Below, piece after piece: positions 56,848-64,000 of a stretch of DNA of 64,000 nt; the first letter of the stretch is position 1; each line of letters begins with the position of its first letter. A model generated the notes under the pieces. It worked only from the letters and a program-made list of their open reading frames with translations, did no database searches and was not told the origin of the DNA. The stretch is taken from the NCBI GenBank assembly GCA_025201345.1, contig JAIXMG010000012.1, positions 806,001 to 870,000 on the forward strand, read 5' to 3'. The position numbers and the translations under genes are program-made. This DNA is from Thamnidium elegans (lineage: Eukaryota > Mucoromycota > Mucoromycetes > Mucorales > Mucoraceae).

Positions 56848-59643
56848 AAAAGAAAGAAAGAAAGAAAGAGGGAGAAAGAGGGAGAGAGAGAGAGAGTTAT
56901 ACCCAAAAAGATATTAATAATAAAACAGCTTATTGGTACAAATAAATCTAACAGCATTCCAGTGATAAAAATAATAAGGGTTATCCAAGAATATAGTGGT
57001 AAAAAGACTCACAGACCCAAATTAGTTTGCCTTTTTGGCACTACCCCTTTATTTTAGTATGTCCCCTTATTAAACGACGTAATAAATATATAATAATGTT
57101 GTAATAGGAGGGTACTATATTATATTTACCTAACATATGTATCGTATTATAAATTAATTTATATATATCTGTAAGAGTATATACATGTAAAGAGACCAGA
57201 AACAGTTTGTTCTGCATATACGATTCGGGTATATATCATGACCTGAGTTCAAGGGTGATGTCCAATAGGTATATATCTAGTTAATTTTAAAAGAAAAAAG
57301 TAAAAGCAATTAAAGGTATTGATGTAACGACCGATAAAATAATTGCATCCCAAGATTATAGATTTAACATTTAGTTGTTTCTATTTGACTAATCCAAAGA
57401 AAAACATATATTACGAGAGGGGGCTCATACCAGCTCTTGTGATATAATAATGACACCAGCCGCAAAATATAACCTAATTCCAGATAGTTAATCCCAGGTG
57501 CTCCAATAGAATAAGCATTAACATGCACATAATAACTATTGTACCTAAACATGAGCTCATGCTTTCGTTTTACCCAATAAAAAAATTTCTTATCAAATAG
57601 ATCGTTAACTAGCATAAGACCAAAATTCAATAGATATAAACAAATAATTTACTGGCAATATAGTTGAATGTTTAATTTAGAAAAGAACAAGATTACATTT
57701 CTAATGACCTAATATTTAGTGTAGTATAATATGCTGTATTACTCACGCACCTACTAGTTTTTTGTAAAAAAAAAAAAAAAAAAAATGCTCTGCATAACTT
57801 CATTGATCAAGTTTAATATATTTGCTTTTGTATTCCTGTGGTGCAAAACTTTAACTTATGCAGACAAGGGCAAATACAAACGCTTCTTTTTAGATCTGCA
57901 TCAAGTACGAATCCCATAATAATCATGTTTAGCGATTTATTTATTTTACTTAAAATAGTCATAGCACAACGCCTGTTATCAAGTCTAAATATCAATATTT
58001 GTGTATTTTGTTTATGTGTTAAATAATATATTTATCTAAAAAAAGGGTACCCGAAAAATGATGATATACTTTGTAAACATATTTTTTTTTATTGTTACAA
58101 AACATTCTATGTACCTTATACCGAAGTCTGATGACGATAGATTACTTTTTTTTTTTTTTTACCAAAAATAAAATAAGATTATTAAATAGACCAACTCTAT
58201 CCCACACACGCACATATATATATATATATATATATTATAATGTGTTCGCGTTACAGAAACGTGTTTGGGCATATACATATGAAAAGAAAAATATACCAAG
58301 AGATAGAGAAAGAGAGAAATAGAGAGGAATATGTGGGCCGGAATACTATTCTAGAGATTATTCCCCTCAGATAAACCTGAATATTTGTTGATCATGTTTT
58401 CTACCCCCACTGACTTTGCGTGTTACTATAAGTTGGGCATATCCGTTACTATGTATGGTACCTGTTACTATGGTACCATTATTTAGTTTTTTTTTTGATT
58501 TTTTGTTACCGTGCCGATACACAAAAGTCGCGCTACTTAGTAACATTTCTCCTATTGCACCATCAGAAAAAAACCAGTTGTCACATAGTTTCGTTTCAGT
58601 CCAAAGATAATATTTTCTATATGGTTTTATATAATCCAACATATAGATCGGATCTTCAATAGCAATTACTGCAAGTACGTACAATCGGTCTTGTGGGCCC
58701 TAAAGGGAAATAGATTGTATTTGTATAAACGCCAAACTCATACAAGCTATAAACAAATACCTTTTTTGTAACTAAAATAAGAGTGAGATAGAACCCCATG
58801 ATAAGTAATATCTTGATCTAACAAAATAACTTGCATCATCGTTAGAGAGCTACTGTATATGCATATTTTTAATTGGTTTAGGTTTTCTCTAGCTTCTCTA
58901 GGTAACCCGTGCGTGGAGATATTTTATGCATTTAACACTCTTTATTTTTATTTAATTCGTATTACAAATAGAAATTGGCAAGTTTTTTTTTTTTTTTTTT
59001 TTTTTTTGACAGTTTGGTACAGATCAATATAACAAGTTTATTATTTAAACCTCATATATAGTCCAAAAGTTTTTTAATTGATTGATTCCCTCCTTTTTTA
59101 TCTATATCAAGCGTACGTTACTCTCGGCTAGGAGATATGGAGGGACTATTTTTGGAATGAAAAAAAAAAAGGGCTGTTACAATTTATTTTTATAACAATT
59201 TTTTTATCGAAAGGGGAAGGACAAGAATAGTAACCGGTATATAGTACGGTAAATACACGTGTACTAAGACCGAAAACCGAGGAGCTGTAGACTAGTTAAC
59301 GGTGATTACACTATAAAGGATACATGCGCCAGAGTGGCGAAAAAAATAAATGAATATAGAGAGTAGTTTAGTGATGATAAATATTATAATTGAGGGTCTT
59401 TAGCAAAGTGAATCTTAATTGGTTAGGAAAAATAATTAAAAGTTACACAAAGTATGCTATGTCATACACAGCTTCTCTTATTTTTTCTCTCCTTAAAAGC
59501 ACGTTTTTTTACGCCCAATATTTTATATAAATATAAGCAAATCTTTTTAATTTTTCTTTTTTTTTCTTTTTTCTTCATAAGATTTAAATATACAGAATAA
59601 CTCAAAAAAAAAAAAATAACTTGTAAAAAATATATACTCAATT
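56848..59643. other. Intergenic region with relic coding DNA
   Basis: About 2.8 kb. GA-rich simple sequence follows the unknown gene (56853-56895). An open minus frame lies at 57364-57630 (MNFGLMLVNDLFDKKFFYWV...), family unknown. A TA run lies at 58214-58234, a relic gene at 58367-58925, and T runs near 58982-59007. The kinase promoter occupies the last few hundred bases. Confidence 0.5.
58367..58925 (-). pseudogene. Relic of a dispersed family (YYLWTE...HSNGYAQLI)
   Basis: Two minus-strand exons: ISTHGLPREARENLNQLKIC, IYSSSLTMMQVILLDQDITY and HGVLSHSYFSYKK; then GPQDRLYVLAVIAIEDPIYM, YIKPYRKYYLWTETKLCDNW, FFSDGAIGEMLLSSATFVYR and IHSNGYAQLIVTRKVSGGRK to a stop at 58367. The intron is canonical, but its phases differ by one base, next to a run of six A. 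This indicates a frameshift or a homopolymer sequencing error. I recall multi-copy Mucorales proteins with the same order (LPKELR..., VLG...YSYYLWTE, HWFFQ, IHxxGYAQ). The 5' end is missing. Function unknown. Confidence 0.55.
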
Positions 59644-60840
59644 ATGAACACAACTACTGAACAACCACGCTTACCTATTGGATATATGATTGAAGACTTG
59701 GAAATTGTAAAAGTCTTAAGCATTGGAGCATTTGGTCAAGTTTATATGGCCAGAAACATTCATACATTTAAACGATATGCAGTAAAATCTTTACCTCATA
59801 TGGGTCTCGACTCTCGTCAACTCGCTTTTCAACAAAATGAAATCACGTTGCACTCTCATCTTTCCGAGCATCCGCATATCATCCGACTAGAGAGAGTAGT
59901 ACGAACATCAGAATGGACTCACGCTATTTTAGAATATGGTTCAGAAGGTGATCTGTTTACAGCAATTATTGATAAGAGCACTTACCATGGCAACCATGAT
60001 TTAATTCGCAATGTATTTTTACAACTTATTGACGCAGTTAAATATAGTCATGACAACCATATCTTTCATCGAGACTTAAAGCCAGAAAACATTCTTGTGT
60101 TTAATGGTGGTAAAACATTAAAGTTGGCTGATTTTGGATTAGCTACGACCGACACGGTATCAACTGATTATGGTTGTGGTTCCACTTTTTATTTCTCCCC
60201 AGAATGTCAAGGCGGCCTAGATAGACAGAAACGAGTTGGTTATGCAACTGCTCCTAATGACGTTTGGGCATTAGGTATTATATTGATCAATTTATCCGCA
60301 GGCCGTAACCCCTGGCGCTTAGCATCTTTGGAGGACGAAACTTTTCGTGCTTACCTCAATGATCCCAAATTATTATTGAAAATTTTACCTATTTCAAGTG
60401 AATTAAACAAGATATTGAAGCGTATCTTTTGTCTTGATCCTCACCGTAGAATTACATTGGATGAATTGTATTGTCGCATTCAACGTTGTACTTATTTTAC
60501 TCGTACGGCTGAAGTAGAAAGATATGAAGCCATGATGTCTGTCGCAGCTCAATCAATTACATCAAATAGCAAGCGAAGCAAGATTATTAAAAATATTCGA
60601 GTTCCTACTAAAATGGATATTTCTCATATTAATGCTACATTACCTTCACCACCTGATACACCCAGCACAGACTATTCTTCAATTTCATCAGCAGAAGATG
60701 AACCTCAATTATCAGCTTCAACCTCCTCTTCCTCCTCTTCATTATTGACAGATAATGCAAATATCAATTTGGGTACAAACTTCTTTATCCCCCAAAAAGG
60801 TCACAATCTAGACCCCCAAATCATTTCATGCATGGTCTAG
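59644..60840 (+). CDS. Ser/Thr protein kinase, Ran1/Pat1-Ksp1-like
   Basis: An intronless 398-residue kinase. Subdomains: glycine loop LSIGAFGQVYMARN, ATP lysine YAVKSLPH, HIIRLERVVRTSEWTHAILE, catalytic loop FHRDLKPENILVF, ADFGLATTD, activation segment GCGSTFYFSPECQGG, and DVWALGIILINLSAGRNPW. The S-T-F-Y-F-S-P-E-C-Q-G-G motif is typical of the fungal Ran1/Pat1, Ksp1, Vhs1 and Sks1 group, which links nutrients to meiosis, filamentation or autophagy. After the domain (ending about residue 290) comes a Ser/Pro-rich tail (LPSPPDTPSTDYSSISSAED) of likely regulatory phosphorylation. It starts at 59644 after a long A/T leader. All catalytic residues are present. Confidence 0.93.
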   Translation: MNTTTEQPRLPIGYMIEDLEIVKVLSIGAFGQVYMARNIHTFKRYAVKSLPHMGLDSRQLAFQQNEITLHSHLSEHPHIIRLERVVRTSEWTHAILEYGSEGDLFTAIIDKSTYHGNHDLIRNVFLQLIDAVKYSHDNHIFHRDLKPENILVFNGGKTLKLADFGLATTDTVSTDYGCGSTFYFSPECQGGLDRQKRVGYATAPNDVWALGIILINLSAGRNPWRLASLEDETFRAYLNDPKLLLKILPISSELNKILKRIFCLDPHRRITLDELYCRIQRCTYFTRTAEVERYEAMMSVAAQSITSNSKRSKIIKNIRVPTKMDISHINATLPSPPDTPSTDYSSISSAEDEPQLSASTSSSSSSLLTDNANINLGTNFFIPQKGHNLDPQIISCMV

Positions 60841-61878
60841 ATCATTTTCATATATTTTTTTTTATTTTCTTTATTATACTTTCACTCACTCTCCTTATAT
60901 GCCCACAAATCAATATATATATATATACATCTCCTCCTTCTCCTCCTCCTCCTCCTCCCCCTTTTTGATATCTTGTCTATAGCCCTCTTGTTTATTTTAT
61001 GACCCAATTTTTTTTTTTTTTTTCCTTTCATTATATGTTATCCCCCCCCTTCTATATTTTGTGTTTCATTTATATGTATCTACTACTACTACTACTACTA
61101 CTATAACTTACTCCCTTCATCACTTTATATGTACATTTTTTCCCTGTTTATTATACCAAGTTTTTTTTTCTCTATATTTTGTTCGTTGTATATTTCTTTA
61201 TTATATAAATCCATCCATTTTTTTTTTGCTTTAAATAAACCATTTTGCATACATACATATTCAAAAAAGGATCTACAAAAAAAAAAAAAAAAAACGTCAT
61301 TTGATTTTATTTTTTTTAATTACAACTATTACTTAAAATAGATAAAGTCGCACTTTGAAAATAATTTTTTCCAGCTTTTCGGCTTGTTTCACGGATAAGA
61401 AAAGACGGTATATTGCCAAGCATCATTGTGTTCAATATTGGTTTATACAAGCATCAAATACTAGAATTTTTCTTTTTCGAACTTAGTGGTATAAGAGACA
61501 TTGTATATCGGATGAACAGATATTCTGAAATAAAAGGCTTTTTATCTTTTCTTGGATACTGTCCCCGATTCATTCATCGAGCAAAGCAAGAGAATAGAAA
61601 CACTGTACAAATGATACGTTATCATTTAAGGTTGTTAATCATCACTAAAAAAAGATTGGCGATCATTTTTTTTAGAAAATAGTTGGCTACCTTTTAGTTG
61701 CTATGTTAGTTTAGTAAAAAGGTGTATCACGGACTTTTTTTTCCTTTGTATTAATAGCAAAAAAAACAAAAAAAACCTTGTTTTTTTTTCTACTGCTATA
61801 TTTAGCGCTTTGTTTGTTTTAAACGGAATAAACAACACCTTTTGTTTAAAAATAAGTTTTTTTTACTGTTTTTTTTTC
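60841..61878. other. Intergenic region, kinase 3' flank / protease promoter
   Basis: The 3' flank is strongly pyrimidine-rich on the + strand, with simple repeats: (CTC)n at about 60930-60957 and (TAC)n at 61081-61103. A short open stretch (61413-61682, with MNRYSEIKGFLSFLGYCPRF) has no recognised family. The rest is the aspartic protease upstream region. Confidence 0.5.
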
Positions 61879-63448
61879 ATGCTGTTATTATTCTCCCTTT
61901 GTTATTTACTTATGCAAAATAACCAACCTTGGACCTCCCATTTAGATTTATTTGGCAGTCCTGAATGTGATTATCACGCTAAAGTTACTATAGGGACAAC
62001 TTTAGTAAGTTTTCTTTTTCTAGTAGTGTTTAAAAACACATCTTAAAAATTATACATGTAGATGAACCTAGTTTTAGATACAGGGTCATCCAATACAGCA
62101 GTTATTTCAGATTTGTGTCAATATAAACAAAATTGTTCGTTTGTACAAAAACCTTATTTGCATGTCCCAGTTTTAAACGCAGTTGATTCTGTAAACGCTA
62201 GTTATGGAAATGCTAAACTTCGGTCAGCTTGGAAAGGATTTTCGACAGAACAGTTGGTTAGTTTTCAAGAAGGAGAGGCTATGTTTGCGCGTGTAGATGT
62301 GATTTCAGAAAATCAATCTTTTTTTATACCGCGGTGTGCACATAATCAAGGTATTTGGGGGTTAGCTCATGCTTCTTTACAAACTCAACCTGAGCATGAT
62401 AGTTTGACTTTTAAATCAACTCTATTCGATACTATACGTAAACAAAAAGGTTTACCTAATGCATTTACATATCAAATCTGTCCCAAATCTTTAGTAGATT
62501 CTCAATTCGCACTAGAATTTAATCTCCTAACTCAAAATCTTGGTTTACGTAATATAACACAAGTATCAAAACAGAATCAGTGTATGCGACAAGGTCATTT
62601 TTGGTTGGGTGGATATCCAAGTCAGTCAGTCGGGAGTGAAATTGTTTGGGTACGGTTGGTGCATCAACGTTATTATCAAGTTACAATTGAAAGCTTTCTT
62701 GTAAACAATCAAATGGTAGAAATGGAACAAATTAATTTACCCAGAACTATTGTTGATACCGGTACTAGAGATATTGTACTATCACAACAGGTATATATAC
62801 TTATATATATAAAAAGGGAACAGAGGAGGGGGAGGGGTTCATTTACATTTATTATTATTATTATTATTATTATTGTGTATTAAGGGATACCTGTAGAATT
62901 TACAAAAGTTATTAAATGCACTGTGGCAGGCGAAACTAGTTCAATTTGATGCATCTGTTTCCAATGAGCACGAAAAATCTTTTTGGTTCGATCATGCAGA
63001 GCTTACAATTCCAAGAAGTTCGGTATCTATTTCATCTAATGTTTCGTTACAAATTGCGTTTGAAGGGAATAAAAAAGTATCGATACCCATTGAGAATATA
63101 TTGAATATTAAACCATTTGAAGAAATGAAAGGGTGGGTTAATATTAGTTGGACTGGTCTTTCTAGCAGTGATAGTAAAAATATGGCGTCTACTATTTTGG
63201 GAAATACTTTATTACGCGGTAAAACTGTTATTTTCGATAGAGGGCAGAAAGACATAGAAGGTAGTAGGATTGGTTTCACAGATGCTGCTGGCTGTTGCAA
63301 ATCTTCTTCGGGCCATGATGTCAACATCTTGTTATCGGTAGATAATGTTAGTAAAGCTGCCACCGTAGTACGAGATCATACTACAAGTTCAATACATGCA
63401 TTTCTCGCTTTAATGATTATGGCCTTCTTTGCTTCTTTCCAGCTCTAG
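61879..63448 (+). CDS. Secreted aspartic protease-like protein, probable GPI anchor
   Basis: Three exons (61879-62004, 62062-62790, 62897-63448) give about 468 residues. The start MLLLFSLCYLLM is a short signal peptide. ECDYHAKVTIGTTL joins MNLVLDTGSSNTAVISDLC, giving the first pepsin-type active site DTGS preceded by the usual strand. The second is TIVDTGTRDIVL (DTGT). Other family features are GIWGLAHASL (flap-side GxxG motif), FWLGGYPS and WVRLVHQRYYQVTIESFLV. The C-terminal lobe ends in a hydrophobic tail (IHAFLALMIMAFFASFQL) after a Ser/Thr spacer, as in yapsins. BACE-like spacing is also possible. No long pro-peptide precedes the first lobe, which is unusual for secreted pepsins. It may process wall or surface proteins. 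Confidence 0.82.
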
Positions 63449-63694
63449 ATATGCTGTTACACATACCACTCTTAATCGTATTATTTATAATATAAACAGG
63501 AGTTTTACTATTCTAAATAAATTATATAGTATACAACAATACTTTCCCAGTATATATCCCAAGAGACTATATCATTTTTTTTCAAGTTTTAACAAATTGA
63601 CTCTCTTTTACCACAATAATTAAGTATATCTTCCTTTTAGTATCAATACATTAACCCATCTATATATTTGTTTTTTCTTTCCCACACATATTCA
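63449..63694. other. Short intergenic region
   Basis: AT-rich flank between the aspartic protease and the partial gene at the window end; no features beyond possible polyadenylation signals. Confidence 0.5.
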
Positions 63695-64000
63695 ATGAAG
63701 CTATGGTAAGTGTATATTATATATATCTTTCATTTATTTAACACACATATATATATAGTAGTGTCAATACAAGCGAGTCTGCAAGTTTGGGTACGAACAA
63801 AAAGCGCCGCATTGGTTCCATTAGCAAGACCTCTTGGGTGAAATATGATAATACGCGTGATATGATTTTCCGAGCTTACAATAACGGTCACTCTCGAGTT
63901 TGGCGCTTGCAAAGTAAAAAACAGGAGATTGAAGAAGACTATGGCTCAAAATTTACGAAGGAAGGATTTGTAAAACTCCCTTTGATTCTAAGTGATATGT
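63695..64000 (+). CDS. Unknown gene, 5' end only, cut by the window edge
   Basis: A short first exon (ATG AAG CTA TG, 63695-63705) splices through GTAAGT...ATATAG to 63759, joining as TG|T to give MKLCSVNTSESASLGTNKKR, RIGSISKTSWVKYDNTRDMI, FRAYNNGHSRVWRLQSKKQE and IEEDYGSKFTKEGFVKLPLI, still open at base 64000. The product is basic and hydrophilic at its start. The family is not recognised from this part. The frame, the canonical splice sites and the absence of stops over 240 bases support a real gene. Confidence 0.55.

Noticed and set aside
61413..61682. Possible gene with MNRYSEIKGFLSFLGYC
   Set aside because: It has no start in context, no recognisable domain and sits among simple repeats; it is kept only as intergenic content.
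1..64000. Biosynthetic cluster, CRISPR array, or mitochondrial or viral DNA
   Set aside because: No repeat-spacer array, no clustered pathway enzymes and no viral hallmark genes were seen; gene structure is that of ordinary fungal nuclear DNA.

Overview
This is a nuclear DNA window from a fungus, most probably an early-diverging Mucoromycota species of the Mucorales type (Mucor/Rhizopus-like). The evidence is the AT-rich sequence with many homopolymer tracts, multi-exon genes with short GTAAGT...(T/C)AG introns, a GPI-type chitin deacetylase, a GATA and a Zn2Cys6 regulator, and several relics of protein families that, from memory, are highly repeated in Mucorales genomes. The species cannot be fixed from sequence alone. 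All families were named by reading motifs, without a database search.

Layout. 1-17 kb: degraded DNA, then sorting nexin MVP1 (+), a TRMT2A/TRM2 tRNA uracil methyltransferase (-), a glutamine-rich SWI1-like SWI/SNF subunit (-), a broken nuclease-like relic, Golgi tether subunit COG1 (+), a 62-residue secreted Cys protein (+) and a chitin deacetylase (-). 18-23 kb: a trehalose-phosphate-synthase-like protein lacking a phosphatase domain (-), then a relic zone holding a 961-bp inverted-repeat element. 23-32 kb: malate dehydrogenase with a peroxisomal-type C-terminus (+), the POP2/CAF1 deadenylase (-), a GATA factor (-), another relic, a possible small spliced gene and tRNA-Gly(GCC). 32-50 kb: a secreted Gly-rich protein with Kex2-type sites (-), a TMEM62-like phosphoesterase (+), an AIG1/FAR-17a membrane protein (+), a zone with an orphan 28S rRNA fragment and a broken multi-exon gene, a Zn2Cys6 factor (-), a SHG1/BOD1 protein (+) and an alkenal-reductase-type dehydrogenase (-). 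50-64 kb: relics, a HIBCH-like hydrolase (+), an unknown basic protein (+), relics, a Ran1/Ksp1-like kinase (+), a GPI-type aspartic protease (+) and the start of an unknown gene.

The genes are mostly independent housekeeping genes, with no cluster or operon. Two weak themes exist. Cell wall and secretion: chitin deacetylase, two small secreted proteins, GPI aspartic protease, COG1 and MVP1. Organelle carbon metabolism: peroxisomal-type malate dehydrogenase and valine-pathway HIBCH.

The most unusual content lies between and inside genes: relics of at least four dispersed families, an inverted-repeat element with possible target duplication, an orphan LSU rRNA piece, and recurrent T(n)A(n) palindromes inside introns of at least seven genes. 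I found no CRISPR array and no complete transposase.
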